64,000 nt of DNA from Heterohyrax brucei (Eukaryota > Chordata > Mammalia > Hyracoidea > Procaviidae): the NCBI GenBank assembly GCA_028571685.1, contig CM053146.1:22789431-22853430 (forward strand), read 5' to 3'. The translations under genes and the position numbers were made by a program. Under the pieces are notes generated by a model that saw nothing but the letters and a program-made list of their open reading frames with translations, had not been told where the DNA came from and made no database searches. Of this stretch, positions 1 to 11,607 are shown in pieces (position 1 is the stretch's first letter; every line of letters begins with the position of its first letter).

Positions 1-57
1 GTTAACCTTTCAGTTAGCAGCTGAGCACATTAACTATTTATACTACACAAGGATTCA
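1..57 (-). repeat. AfroSINE fragment, cut by window edge
   Basis: The first bases read as the antisense tRNA-like head of the afrotherian SINE: a gttagcagctgag core, then a ttaac...cac...ggattc block. The same block ends the other antisense copies in this window, for example at 10412 and 28712. The rest of the element lies left of the window. Confidence 0.7.
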
Positions 58-637
58 TAGCCAGGTGTAAAAGTCTTTTTAGTCTTTGATTTGTTATGTT
101 TGCATTTTTATTATTTTCTGATCAAAGAATACTGTTTTTGTGGTTTCTGTTCCTTGAGATGTATTGAGGTTTTCTTCGAGGCCTAAGTTTCATGTGTATA
201 ATATATTACTGAGCTTTGGGGTTTTAGATACATCTTTAGACTAACTTTATTGATTATGCCATAGAATTCTTCTATATCTTCACCATGTTTTTGGTCCTTT
301 GATCTTTTTTATACCAAGAATGGTGTGCTGAAGTCTCCCTAATATGATGTGTATGTCCACGCTGCCTTCAGTTCCTGCAGGTCCTGCTTTGTGACAATTG
401 TTGGTGTCTAATTGATGCATGGATATGAATATATGTTTATGAGCACTGTGAACTATTGACATCTGTATAATAAAGAATTCTGTTTCTTTTAGTTTTTTTC
501 TAAAGAATTTACTTTATTGGATATCAAAACTCTAACACTTGATTTCTTTCTATTTGCATTTGGTTCATGTATCTTGGTCTAGACTTTCATCTTTTGTTTT
601 TACACTTTGTGAATCTCTTGGTGTCTCTTTTATAAAG
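58..637 (-). mobile_element. Ancient L1, antisense (endonuclease region)
   Basis: T-rich DNA read on the minus strand resembles the endonuclease part of an old mammalian L1 ORF2. The signature here is a degraded ...gaagtctccctaatatgatg... block, the usual antisense of that domain. It continues beyond the insertion at 638-988. No useful open frame remains. Confidence 0.55.
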
Positions 638-988
638 GGCTTCCTGGACTCTCCAACACCAAACTGCGTTTAGCACTGGGGCCAGCTCCTCAGAAAAAGC
701 CTGACCTGGACCTTACAGAACACAGAGTGGTCCCGGAGGCTAACAAACCGTTAAAACCGTACATGGGGTTGTCTGAGGGGCCCATAGGTGGAGCCAGTTG
801 ATTGGGTGAGGAGGGCCAGACCTTTATCAAAAGTTCACAGAAGTTCTGAACAAAAGGAGAAATGTGCTGTCATGTGGGGGTGGGAGGGAGCAGCTAGAAT
901 AGAATAGAGATGAAAGTTCTGGGTGTTACATGGCAACATGATATAGACCATAAAATTGTTCTTAATTCACATAAAAAGAAGAAAAAGA
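638..988 (+). pseudogene. 5'-truncated retrocopy of an unidentified transcript
   Basis: A 351-bp block interrupts the antisense L1. It is flanked by a 15-bp direct repeat (623-637 gtctcttttataaag, 989-1003 gtctcttttaaaaag, 14 of 15 identical) and ends in an A-rich tract at 973-988. These are the marks of L1-driven retrotransposition of an RNA. From about 637 there is a 54-codon open frame ending at TGA 799-801. It reads ...LALGPAPQKKPDL... and ends ...PIGGAS, followed by a 3' UTR-like stretch. I do not recognise the protein, so the parent gene is unknown. The frame may be open by chance. The alternative is an uncatalogued SINE or LTR piece. Confidence 0.5.
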
Positions 989-1003
989 GTCTCTTTTAAA
1001 AAG

Positions 1004-3245
1004 TGTGTCTCTTTCAAAAACCATATTATTGGATTTTGTTTTACTATTCAATCTGAATGTTTCTTCCTTTGAAAAGTATCTTAAGTCAATTTATAAGTAT
1101 TGATATCATCAATACATTCAGCCTCAACTCTGTTGCGTATTGTATGTGTGTGTGTGTGTGTGTGTGTGTGAGCATGCACATGAGCGTGTGTGCATTTTAA
1201 GAGTCTTTACCGTGAGGTCTGTTTGCTTTGCTTTATTTAATGTAATCTTTTTGCCTTTAGGAAGGTTTGTAATTTTGTTCTGAGGGTTAAGTTTTTGACT
1301 AATACCTTTATGTGATGCTCCCTTTTATTGCTTCTTGTCCATTGATTACATCCTGTAAACAATACTGAATTATCTAGTTCTTATTCCCTTTTCCCGTCTG
1401 TCCCCCTAGCACTGATCTGAAATTGCATACTTTTACTCTCACTTAATGACTCTAAGACAATTAACAAATGTACTGTATTTCACACACACTCTTTCCAGTA
1501 TCCTCCTTCTTTGTAGCTATATTGCATTTACATTGTCAGAGCATGTAGCTGTAATAAATGCTGTCTCCCTTTATCAGTCTTGTTTGTTTTAGATCCTTTG
1601 TAAACAGGTGTTTATTGCTCACCACCATTCTGTACATCGACGGTTCTCCAATCACTTTGGTTGTCTGAAATTGCTCTCTAATACATTCCTAAAAAAAGAC
1701 CACGAGAACATAATTACCTCTCTTGCTGTGGTAACAAACGTCCGTTTGCCTGGGCATAGAAATCTATGAAGTGTTGCTGTTGAAAATCTGCTGAGAATTT
1801 AATTTTTTTTACTTTATAGATGACTTTGTTGTTTTGCTTTGATGCCCACTGAATTATTTTTTAAGTTTAATAGTTTCACTAAGCTGTCTCAGTGTTATAC
1901 AGTATGGATCAATTTTCCCAGTGATTTTGCAATATGTGGTTTCAAGCCTTTTTTTTTTCTCCCACCCCTAATTTCAGGAATGCTTTATACATTTTACATT
2001 TTAGAATTTATTCTGTTGCACTGCCTTGGTTCTCTTGGTCGATTCCTCTTATGTGTAGGTTGGATCTGCTTTGCCTATCTGGTATATCTAGTTTTTTCTT
2101 AATTGAATATTTTTTTGAACTTCTTTGTCTCTTCTTGATATTTAAATTTTTCTGCTTTGCTGGCTGGCTTCCGTGTTCTATTTCTTTTTAGGAATTATCT
2201 GTTGTCTTTTTTCACCCTTGAGTTCATTCTAGTTTTGTTTTCACTTATGAGGTTTTTCTTTTCTATTTATTTTTTTCATGGCTCATCCGACTCGACAGCA
2301 CTTGGCTTTGGCATTTATTTTTCTGAGTGTCAAAATCTCTTTTATAATCTTCCTTTTTCTCTAATCCTAATTCATCTTTATGTGGTCTTTTCATGGATTC
2401 TATTATTTTAAGAATTGTTTCACTGTGTTTGGAACACCACATGATAGTTTTCACACGGTTGGTGGGCATGTCCTTTTAGCCTGCTTAATTGTTTTATTTG
2501 GGACATTATTCTGCTCTTAGTTCTCCCTTTTCTTATAGTGATTTTTTATGAAATTCTTTGGCACCCTTTTCTGTGGTACATTTTTAAGGGAAATGACTTT
2601 TCTTGTACTTTTAGAAGGGTAGGTGGCTGGCTCTAGCACTTCCTCTTGTATAGTTTTCATGAAGCAATCAAAACCCAGCCTTGTAGTGAGATCTGCCTCC
2701 TCCGCTTCCTTCCCCTTGGACACTCCCTTCTTCCCTGTGTGCTTCTCCTGCTCAGTTTGAATTCCGCCCTCAGCAGTTTCTCCTCAGGGTTGTGATTTGC
2801 TCCAGAAGCCAACTTTGCTTTGGGCTTCATGTATTCACAGGTCAACAAAATCCAGTATTTTCAGACCTTTCTATGGTGTCTCTGTGCTAGCCCATAAATT
2901 GGATTCTGTAGGACTCCCAGCTTCAGTTACTGCTCTACGATTGGTCCACTGCATTTCCCAGTGGGTACCTGTGACAATTTCAGATCTCCCGTTCTCAGGA
3001 GTTCTAGAGACCTTACTGTCTTACTTCTACACAGGTGCTAATACCAAGCAGGCCTTGAGGAGCTGAATGATTGGTCTTCACTCACTCATAAGTTGGAATT
3101 TGTCAGAACACATTTTACTCAGTTCGGTTGTAAATATGGTCCATGGGTTTTTTAAATTTCCCTCTTGCTTATTATCTCTACTTTAATGGGGCAACATAGA
3201 GAAAAAGTCTAAACTATACTGCTGCCACTATCTTCCCAGAATCTA
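1004..3245 (-). mobile_element. Ancient L1, antisense (ORF1/5' UTR side)
   Basis: This continues the L1 of 58-637 after the retrocopy. It is T-rich with scattered ORF1-like blocks, then becomes GC-richer from about 2600. It ends near 3245 with a tgctgccactatcttcccag block, typical of the antisense 5' end of old L1s. It is heavily decayed, and the boundary on the ORF1 side is approximate. Confidence 0.5.
1145..1170. repeat. (TG)n microsatellite
   Basis: About 13 uninterrupted TG units lie inside the ancient antisense L1. Confidence 0.95.
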
Positions 3246-3277
3246 CCATCAGTCATTCTATACCTGGGTAGCCTACT

Positions 3278-3345
3278 AGTTTCTTCTATCATAAGCTCCC
3301 TGAAGACAATAAGACAGATACTCTGTGTCCTGGAGCACTACATAG
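3278..3345 (+). repeat. Possible L2 3' end remnant
   Basis: The block containing ataagctccctgaagac followed by ctctgtgtcctggagcac resembles the last part of LINE-2, where a 'taagctcc...gagggcag...tgtgtct' pattern is usual. It is short and decayed. Confidence 0.35.
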
Positions 3346-4411
3346 ACTGATACATACACATATATGTAAGCTTTTGTTACCAAATTATAAAAGTAACACA
3401 TGGTAAGCTTCCAAAACTTATAAAACACAGAATAGTATATAGAAATAAAATTAAAACTACCAGGTATTGTGCCATCATAGAAATAGCCACTTAGCTGTCT
3501 TCCAATCCTTATTTATGCAAATGTTAATATATATGTATGTGTATGTGTGTGAGTATATATATATATACATAAATATATATGCACAAAACTTGAGATTCCA
3601 GTTTATGCTGCAAGCTTTTCGTTCCAACAACCAGAGGCTCATTCACGTTACCTCAGGAAATGAGGACATTGTTGTAAAGTTAGTTATGACTGAAAGTAAG
3701 CCATCAGCTGGTCTTCATTGTGCTTGAAGCCCCAGGCCACCATGAGATGTTGAGTGCTGCTGTGTTATGCCTCTTCCTGGTAGCTAGTATCCGAGAGGCA
3801 AGTTGATATCCTCACAGTAGAGTGATTTTCTAATTCTGCTGCCAATCTCTGCCCTGCCATTTCATTTGAATTTCTAGACAGAGGGGTTTGCCTCCTTCCT
3901 CGGTGTCAAACAGAACTGTGATGATCCACACAATGAACAGGTCTGTTGAGTAACAGAGATTCTTCACGGCCTCCAAGGACGAGCTTGTGCTCCTACAGGT
4001 CCCAGGATAACACTAGTTCATCTGCCTAACAGCCGGCAGCCCGGACAATGAGGACTGTGCACATTTGAGACAGAGGGGTGTTATTTCATCACAGCTTTCT
4101 CATTGGGATCCTTAGAAAGCAAGGCTTTGCATAAGGATTAAGAAAAGGGAGCACCAAGTGACAGACTGAAACCCAGGTGACCCTCACAGGGCAGGACTCC
4201 CTTACAAGTGTGGCTGTCAAACATTACTGGCCTTCAGGATCAGGGACTGTGAGCAGCCGGCTGAAAACCTGATTCTTGCTCCCAAGGATCCTGATTTGGT
4301 AGGTTTGGCTGGGACCCAAGCAAACTGTTTTTAACCAACCTTCCAGACAAGTTCAATACTCATCAAAATCTGAGCTCATTGGCTTAGGTGACTGCCATCT
4401 TCTCACCCTTT
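3346..4411. other. Unassigned; TA/TATG microsatellite at 3525-3580
   Basis: Apart from an AT-rich simple repeat around 3525-3580 I see no recognisable repeat, exon or RNA. Short open frames here have no family signature. Confidence 0.5.
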
Positions 4412-4800
4412 TATGGACTGAATTGTGTTTCCCCAAATGTGTGTTGGAATTCTATCCCTATGCTTGTGGACATAATCCCATTTGGGAATAGAGTTTTCTT
4501 TGTTATGGTCATGAGGCCATATTGCTGCATAGTATGTCCTAAACTTAATCACTTTTGTGTTTTGAAAAAAGTAGATTAGACACAAACAAAAACAAAAAAG
4601 AGAGCAAGGCGGATTCCCTGTGAGGATCGTCTACACGCCAAGAATCTAGGGAACACCAGGGGCAGGACAAGGAATTAATCAAAACGGTTAAGATCTTCAT
4701 TTAGACTTTCAGCCTCCAAAACCATGGAAAAATAAATTTCTGTTTTTTAAAGTCACCTGTTTTGTGGTGTTTGTGTTACAGAAGCATGAGGAAACTAAGA
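4412..4800 (+). mobile_element. MLT1-like (ERVL-MaLR) solo LTR, old
   Basis: It starts with tatggactgaattgtgttt and ends with an AATAAA-containing block (aaaataaatttctg) followed by a ...tttgtgttacag...gaaactaagaca terminus. This is the ordinary layout of an MLT1 LTR: start signature, polyadenylation signal, then the 'cagcctcc' block before it (here at about 4710). No internal region is attached. Confidence 0.7.
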
Positions 4801-4802
4801 CA

Positions 4803-5820
4803 TGTCCCCTGATTCAGTAGAGCAAGGACAACATTCACAGAGCCTTCTCCCGACCCCAGGAAAGCTGGAAGGCAGCTGATGGCCAGTGGGATGCTGCTTC
4901 AAAGTGAGCTCCTTGAATTCTCATGTCATCACAGGTCATAAGAGGTAAAGTGCAGCCATAATCTCGGTACACAGCTAAGCTACCCTTTCATGAAGTGTAC
5001 AAGTTCTTCACCCTTTTTTGGTCATCAAAGTCAAAGCTGGACTTTGTTTTCCCAAGGTGTTCGACAAAGTGGCTGGCTTCAGAAGGACAATACAGAAATG
5101 CTTCAGAAGTTTTCAACCCTCTGGCAGCTTCTTAGGAGGGTAAGTTGGGAACTGATTCCTATGATGAAGGGGTGTGCACCAGTTCATATGCCTCAGACTT
5201 CGGGAGTGCCCTCTTCTGACAACAGAGAGCGGTTATCCTTTGATTGGATAATCCTACTTGTAAGGATTTATACTGGAAAAACATCAGAAACATGAGAAAA
5301 TCTTGATATACGATAATAGCTGGAGAAATATTGTTTACCATACTGGAGAAATTTACAAGTGGGGAAGAGCTCACTAAACTAAGAGATATTTATAATTTTT
5401 GCCACCCTCAGGCCTAAACAGGTGTCATGACCTAGACCATGCTTACAGTATTGTACCAAATGGAGAAAACTAGGTCGTAGTTCTAGAAAAAAAACTTAGA
5501 TGTTGTATGTAGCAGCATCTGGCATAAGAAAATTAAAACAGTTGTTTGAAATGGTGATATAATTTTTTTTCATGTGCAAACTGGAGTCATAGTTTATGGT
5601 ATTTCATATTTTATGGTATTTCAGTCCCAGAAAATATTTATAAACTTGTTTTCTAATACAGTGACTCCCTACAAAACTTAATCATAAGATTCTACAGGGG
5701 CACTTGTTAAAAATACTGATACATAGATTTCACTTGAGATCTGCTATATCAGGATCTACGGAAGAGGGTACTTGGGATCTTTTGCATGGGTGTATGTATG
5801 TGCGTGTGTATTCGTGTGCG
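4803..5820. other. Unassigned stretch
   Basis: I see no confident repeat or gene. A 101-codon frame at 4990-5295 has no recognisable domain and overlaps a frame of similar size on the other strand, as chance frames do. Confidence 0.45.
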
Positions 5821-5821
5821 T

Positions 5822-6410
5822 GTTTCAGGTGAAGGTTTACAAAGCAAATTAGTTTCTCATTAAACAGTTAATACATACACTGTTTTGTGACATTCATTGC
5901 CAACTCTGTGACATGTCAACACTCTCCCCTTCTCAACCTTGATTTCCCTATTACCAGCTTTCCTGTCCTCTCCTGCCTTTCCATCCTTGCCTCTGGGTAG
6001 TATGCCTGTTTAGCCTCATTTTATTTTATGGGACTGTTTAATCTTGGGCTGAAGGCTCACCCTCAGGGGTGTCTTTAATGCAGAGTTAAAGGGGTGTCTG
6101 TGAACCATACTCTCAGAGTTTCTCCAGTATCTATCACACCAGTAAGTCTGGTCTTTCTTTTCTTGAGAGTTAGACTTTTGTTCTATATTTTTCTCCAGCT
6201 CTTTCCAGGACCACCTATCACAATCCCTGTCAAGACAGTTGGTGGTGGTAGCTGGGCACCATCTAGTTGTGCTGGACTGAGTCTGGTGGAGGCTGTGGTA
6301 ACTGTGGTTCATTAGTCCTTTGGACGGATCTTTCCCGTATGTCTTTGTTGTCTTCATTCTCCCTTTCTCCCAACAGGGTGAGACCAGTGGAGTATCTTTT
6401 AAGAAGTGAC
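5822..6410 (-). mobile_element. L1 3' UTR, antisense (afrotherian type)
   Basis: It begins with tttcaggtgaaggtttacaa and carries C/T-rich blocks, then tggtggtagctgggcacc and attagtcctttggac. The same order of blocks recurs at 30830-31285. This matches the 3' UTR of afrotherian L1s read on the other strand. It is 5'-truncated within the UTR. Confidence 0.65.
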
Positions 6411-6722
6411 ATAATTTCTGAGGGATCTTTTCCTTTTCAATTTCTAGCTTTGCTATTTTACAACATTATCAGTATCGTTTTTTTAAAAAAGAAGAGCCCA
6501 GTAAAGAAAACTTCTCATTGTATGAATCTTCAGAGTAATCTGACCAGCATCAAATCTTCCAATAAGTCTCAGAACTCAAGGGTCTTTACCCTTCTCCGTA
6601 AGGCTTAAGAAGAAGCTGGCTGACCACTCATCAGAAGCAGAGAGAAGTAATGACCACATGGGTGGGGGCTGCCTCTGTTCAGCTCTGTGCTCTATGATTT
6701 TTAAAAACATGTTTTGTTACAT
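6411..6722. other. Unassigned stretch
   Basis: No recognisable repeat or coding signal. Confidence 0.4.
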
Positions 6723-6930
6723 CAGGGTTTCTCAACCTGTGGTAATTTGGACCAGATGCCTTTTTTGCTGTGGGGCTGTCATGTGCACTGCAGGATGTTT
6801 AATGGCATCCTCTCCCTCTACCTGCTAGATGCTCCCTCTCCAGTCATGACAACCAAAACTGTCTCCACACATTGCTCAACTTTTCAGAGTTGAGTATGGG
6901 ACAAAAGTGGCCCCAGTTGAGAACCTGTAG
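6723..6930 (+). mobile_element. MER5A-like hAT element
   Basis: The ends are inverted: cagggtttctcaacc at the left and agttgagaacctgtag at the right. Between them are the 'ggatgtttaatggcatcc' and 'acaaccaaaactgtctcc' blocks usual for MER5A, a short non-autonomous hAT-Charlie element about 190 bp long. Confidence 0.8.
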
Positions 6931-7254
6931 ATTAGATTGAACAAAAATAAATTAAGTGCCTGCTTACTCCCTCAGCCCTGAGACAGTCAGCCTTAGTAAA
7001 AGCATTCTCAGAGTGTTGCTATGCTGTTTTGAATTCACCATCAGCAAGAGGCCAACACTGTCTGTCTTTAGAATACTCTTAACCTTCTTTTCACATTTTC
7101 TCCTTTAAATAAAACCCACCACCCCTCCCTAAACTCCTGGAGTACAGAAATTTCTCTTCCTACTGACACACAGATGTGATTTGAAGAAAAGAGCCAATGG
7201 GGAATCTGAGAGATGTCACACAAGCAGCAGGGTGCAAGAAGCTAAGCTGGGAAC

Positions 7255-7370
7255 CAAGTAAACTGGATTCTAGCTTTGGTTTTGCCGTAAGAAGTGACTC
7301 TGGGCATGTCAATGAATTACTCTAGCCTCCACTGTCTTTTCTGCAGAGGTGAATGTTGGACCAGACCATC
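7255..7370 (+). repeat. MIR SINE fragment
   Basis: The order 'gattctagctttggtttt', 'ctctgggcatgtcaatgaat', 'ctctagcctcc' follows the MIR core (ordinarily tgtgacctTGGGCAAGTCActtaac...cctc). It is decayed. Confidence 0.6.
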
Positions 7371-8007
7371 GTTCTGCACTCATTCTCACTAAAGGGTAAA
7401 TGACCACATAGTAAGCTCTGTTGGCCTTTCAAGGGATGGTTACACATTTGTTGGTAAAAAATGCTTTCAGTAAGCTAGGGAACTGCTAGCTTTGAATGTG
7501 AGACTGAGGATTCTCCATCTTCTCCTGTGTGTGATGAGAAAACATAGGACATTATAGAGCAGACATGCAGCTATGGACTTTAAAACTCTCATAACTGGAA
7601 AGCATCCTAGATACCATTCTATAAATGGAAAGCTGGAAAGAAAAGGTGATTTCTCTGACTCCTATTTTCAAGTGGTACAACGAATGTGGTGTTTTAATAC
7701 TGGAAACTCGAGACTGTAGGGAGAATTTCTTTTCAGGGCATTACATGTCACTCAATTCTAATCATTTTCAGGGTCACTTATCTGAATCCCTTAGCACACT
7801 GATTCATGTCTCCTGTCCTTGGGGGAAAGAAATAATTCATTTTCTGGTACTTTTCTACAAAAGAGACCATCAGGAAGCAGGACAGACACTAAAAGAGTAG
7901 CAACAGAAGGTAGCTACTGAAAGACAAAAAAAAAAAAAAAAAGGGAAAATCCTTCAGTGTATCATTCAGATCCAGACAAGCGACCCAAACCACACAGGAT
8001 TTTAAAC
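7371..8007. other. Unassigned; 17-nt poly-A at 7927-7943
   Basis: No recognised repeat or gene. The A-run could be the tail of an old retrocopy, but I see no matching target duplication and cannot name a source. A 91-codon frame at 7625-7900 has no family signature. Confidence 0.4.
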
Positions 8008-8149
8008 TAACTTGTTGCCATCTAATCAATTCCAGCTCATAGCTGACTGTATGGAACCAGTACGTTTCCAGGGAGCAGCTGGTGGATTTGAAGTTACAAC
8101 CTTTTGGTTAGCAGCCAGAGGTCTTAACCACTATACCACCAGGGCTCTG
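8008..8149 (-). mobile_element. AfroSINE, antisense, with target duplication
   Basis: The tail side (ttgttgccatctaatcaatt) leads into the tRNA-like head (cttttggttagcagccag ... ccaccagggctc). Flanking repeats ggattttaaac (7997-8007) and ggattttgaac (8150-8160) match at 10 of 11 bases and fix the insertion ends. Confidence 0.85.
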
Positions 8150-8160
8150 GGATTTTGAAC

Positions 8161-9333
8161 AGGAAAGGTAACTAAAGATTTGCTAACTGGTAAAACGAGA
8201 ATACAATAACTGGGGATTGACTAAAGAATTATTAACTAGAAACAGGAGAAGGTAGTTAACAGGAGGTTGGCTATGAAGGGTGAAAAGTACTCTGAAGAAT
8301 GCTGGAATGGCAGACAAAGGGAAGAGACATTGCCTTAGGGCTGAAGCAGAATACCCTGGGAAGAAGACCCCCTCAAGACAGAGATTCAAATCTTACGGTC
8401 AGGGTGTGGCTGTGGTTCACCAGGTGGGGGAAAAGTTTGCAGAAGTGTCTCAGGTGGAGGCTGTCAAGCAGGAACTACCCCTCCCAGGGTGCCAACAAAA
8501 CTTACCCAGAAGTCATGCAACGGGAGTGCAGTCACACATTCTCAAAAGCTGGTTGGAACACTTGTGGGACTTGCCAGGAAGTTTCCAGGAAGCTGTCCCC
8601 CAGAGGCACATTAGAACTCTCCGGGAGCTGGATGAGAGGCCTACAGGACCCATCATGAAGCTATCCCTAGGGGATGCCATTGAACTCCTTTGGGAGGGCT
8701 TCACTAGGTGTCAGGCACACCTCAGGAGCAAGAGGGACACAAGGCACACCTGGAAGAGAAGCTTGTTTCTCCAGTGGTGGGCCTCCAACACCTTCTCCTG
8801 GCAAAGCTTAACATTGTGCTAGAACTGTTTGCAAGAGTCAGCTCCAGAATCACAAGGAAGGCAACGAAGGATGATGAACTGAGAGATATGTGACGTAATC
8901 CACACGTTAATTACTAAGCAGCCTATTCGTAATCAAGAGCACAGGCATTGAAGCATTGCATTCTGCACATATTTCTATGCATATCCAACATGTACACATG
9001 TACAAAAATACACACACCACACCACACACACCACTGCAGTATGCACATACACTCCAAAACAAACACACACAGTCTTTGAATTGAAAAACTGAAGCAAGCA
9101 CCCCTTTTCTCTAGCTCAGCTTGCCCCTGGACACAGACCCTCCACCTGCCCAGAATCACCAGGGGAGACACGCTGCACTCCTGTGGTCCTGTGCAGAAGC
9201 CAACAGCCCAGCCTCTTCAGTTTTCATACTTTCCTCCTTCTACCAGACTGTACATTAATGCTGCGCTAGATGACATGGCAACTGACAGAAGTTTTGCTTG
9301 AATTTCTGGAACTTGAGTATCATACAAATAAGT
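8161..9333. other. Unassigned; contains a 180-codon frame and a CA-rich patch
   Basis: An open frame at 8280-8822 (plus strand) encodes 180 residues rich in Gln, Arg and His, with no domain I recognise. A second plus frame (8299-8658) overlaps it. The GC-richer stretch from 8280 to 8870 has some feel of LTR or ERV-internal DNA, but I cannot name a family. A CA-rich simple repeat lies at about 9008-9036. Confidence 0.35.
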
Positions 9334-9342
9334 AACTTAGCT

Positions 9343-9850
9343 GCAAAAGACCTCTTCAAAAGTGTTGAAAACAAAGTGGTCATCTTGAAGACTAAGATGC
9401 ACTTGAGCCAATCCGCGGTATTTTCAGTCACATCATATACATGTGAGAGTTGGACAATTAATAAAGAAGACAGAAGAAGAATTGACGCCTTTGAGTTGTG
9501 GTGGAGAAGAAGAATATAAATACTATGGACCATCAAAGGAACGAACAAATCTGTCTTGGAAGAAGTACAACCAGAGTGCTCCTTACAGGCAAAGACGATA
9601 ATACTACATCTACCTTGGAGATGTGGTCAGGAGGGATGAATCCCCGGAGAAAGACATTGTGTTTGGTAAAGTGGAGGGACAGCAAAAAGGAAGAAGACTT
9701 TCGGTGAGACGGACTGACACAGTGGCTGCAATGATAGGCTCAGACAAAGCCATTGTGGGCGTGTTGCGGGACTGGGCAGTGTTTCATTCTGTTGTACACA
9801 GGTTGCTGTGAGTCAGAATCAGCTTGACAGCACCTAACAACAAGAGCAAC
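9343..9850 (+). mobile_element. RTE LINE, 3' end, 5'-truncated
   Basis: The plus strand encodes decayed C-terminal parts of the RTE ORF2 (for example SYTCESWTINKEDRRRIDAF) and ends with gcacctaacaacaagagc, the RTE 3' terminus. A perfect 9-bp target duplication aacttagct flanks it (9334-9342 and 9851-9859). It is a dead copy with several stops and frameshifts. Confidence 0.9.
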
Positions 9851-10034
9851 AACTTAGCTAGGGTTTGTCCGGGTTTGTACCTGTTGTTCCAACTGCAGCC
9901 TTGTTAGTGTCTCTTCTCACTAGAGGGGACAATAAATTGCATCTTCCCTAAATGCAGTCAAAAATCGGTCTACTGTTATTAGTTTGCAAAGGAGAGACAC
10001 CTCTCCCCCCAGGCTGTATGGTATCACGTCTCTG

Positions 10035-10130
10035 GTCTTGATTTATTGTGTGACATTGGGCTGATTAGTACATCTCTGTAAAGTAGTCCTCCAGGCTGGA
10101 ATGATAACAGTGAGGTAATAGTGTGTACTA
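10035..10130 (+). repeat. Possible MIR fragment
   Basis: The run 'gtgtgacattgggctgatta' followed by 'ggaatgataacagtgaggta' fits the MIR core and its tail, but the match is weak. Confidence 0.4.
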
Positions 10131-10134
10131 CTGC

Positions 10135-10412
10135 TTGCTGTCCTGGTGGTTCTGACTTGTGGAAACCCCATGGGTGTCAGAGTGAATATCTAGCGGTTAG
10201 GAGCCAGGGATGCTATTGAACAACCTACAGTACCCGGGACACCCTACAATGTACCTATAGTACCCTAAATACCCTAAAATGCTCATGACATAGGGTTTTT
10301 GATGGTGGACATCTTCGAAGTAGATTGCCAGGACTCTCTTCCAAGGTGACTCTGAGTGGACTTGAACCACCAGCTTTCGGTTAGCTGCTGAGCTCGTTAA
10401 CCACTGGCACCA
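10135..10412 (-). mobile_element. AfroSINE variant with a MER5A-like insert
   Basis: The outer parts (10135-10186 and 10293-10412) are an antisense AfroSINE: 'ggaaaccccatgggtgtcag', then 'gtagattgccaggac', 'ggttagctgctgagc'. Between them about 105 bp reads like antisense MER5A (gccagggatgctattgaac, cctacaatgtacc). See findings. Confidence 0.7.
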
Positions 10413-11421
10413 AGATAATGTGCACTGAGCATATGGAGAGGCCAAAGGGTGGGAGCAGCTCCCTCGCCCACGAGCTGCTCTGTGTGCCCTCCTCCTCTTT
10501 TCCTGTCAATGAGCTTCTATTGTCTTTAGACAAGACTGACAGGATGCATTTTGGTCATGAGGGAGCACAGTAAGTCTTCAGGATAATCGCTGTGGACCGC
10601 CAGATGAACAAATAGGTCTTAGGAGAAACATGGCTAGAATGTTTCTTAGAAGCAAGGACAGTGGGATTTAGTCTCACTTGCTTTGTACGTGTGCTGCTGA
10701 AACAAGTACTTGACTGGCTTACTTTGTGCACATCACTAGAAAAGACCAATTGCTAGAAAAAGACATCCTAATCATAAAATAGAGGGTTAGTGAAAAGGAG
10801 AGAAACCCAAAATGAGACAGATTGATGCAATTACCCTAAGAACGGTGTCAAACATGTCAACAATTGTGATGATGGCACAGAAATGGAAACACCTCATCCT
10901 GTTATGCACAAGGCCATCATAAGCCACAGGCCGCAGACAGTACCTAACAAGAGCAACTGGGAGGTTGAAGGGACCAATCTCAAAGTCTTTGGGAAAGAGG
11001 GTAAGAGCTCTAAGTGCCCAGGAACTGCTACCCAAAGAAGGGGATACTGAACCCTCTTTCCAAGTCATTCATTTTTTTTCTGAAGGTTCCCAGGTGCTTA
11101 GGGCAGGGGCCAGAAGTGAATGTTGCCCTCTGGGAGGCAGCTCGGCCCAGGTGGAAGGCTTTGCAGGAAAAGAGCCTTCCAAGATCCTTATGCGCTGGCC
11201 AAACCGGAGTGAACACCCACTGGTGATTTGGGGCAGCAATTCTCTGAAGCTCTTCAGGAAGGAGGAACGCCAGGAGAGGCCTCCTATGCAGGAAAGCTAG
11301 TAGTGGCTCTGATGAAGGCTGTTTGGAAGCATCTGTTTGTGGTTTGACCTGTGCCATGCAGAGGTGCCCTCAGAAACTGCACTGCCAGACTTAGCCCTCT
11401 AGATACAGGACGGATTACTCC
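10413..11421. other. Unassigned, apparently single-copy
   Basis: No repeat recognised. Frames of 93-111 codons occur on both strands at 10787-11357 and overlap each other, which argues against real genes. None shows a domain. Confidence 0.45.
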
Positions 11422-11607
11422 AGGGGTTCTCAACCTAGGCATTACTGACATTTTGGGCAGGTAATCTCTTGTGATAGTAGTGAAGGCTGTCCTGTGTTGT
11501 AGGGTGTTTAGTAGCATTCCTGGCCTCTACCCATTAGATCCCAGTACCCAACATCTCCGTCCTGATTATAACAACCAAAAAGAAATTGGGCAAGATCAAC
11601 CACTGGG
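11422..11607 (+). mobile_element. MER5A-like hAT element
   Basis: The ends are caggggttctcaacc and gatcaaccactgg. Internal blocks are 'tgacattttgggcaggtaat', 'ctgtcctgtgttgtagggtg' and 'ggcctctacccattagat'. It is close to the usual MER5A layout and length. Confidence 0.85.

Noticed and set aside
2279-2311. A tiny AfroSINE tail (ccgactcgacagcacttg)
   Set aside because: Only about 30 bases match and no body is present, so it could be chance in the old L1.
10220-10285. Telomere-like ccctaa repeats
   Set aside because: Only two or three imperfect units occur, within a MER5A-like stretch.
10787-11357. Overlapping frames of about 100 codons as host exons
   Set aside because: They overlap on both strands and show no splice-site context or known domain.
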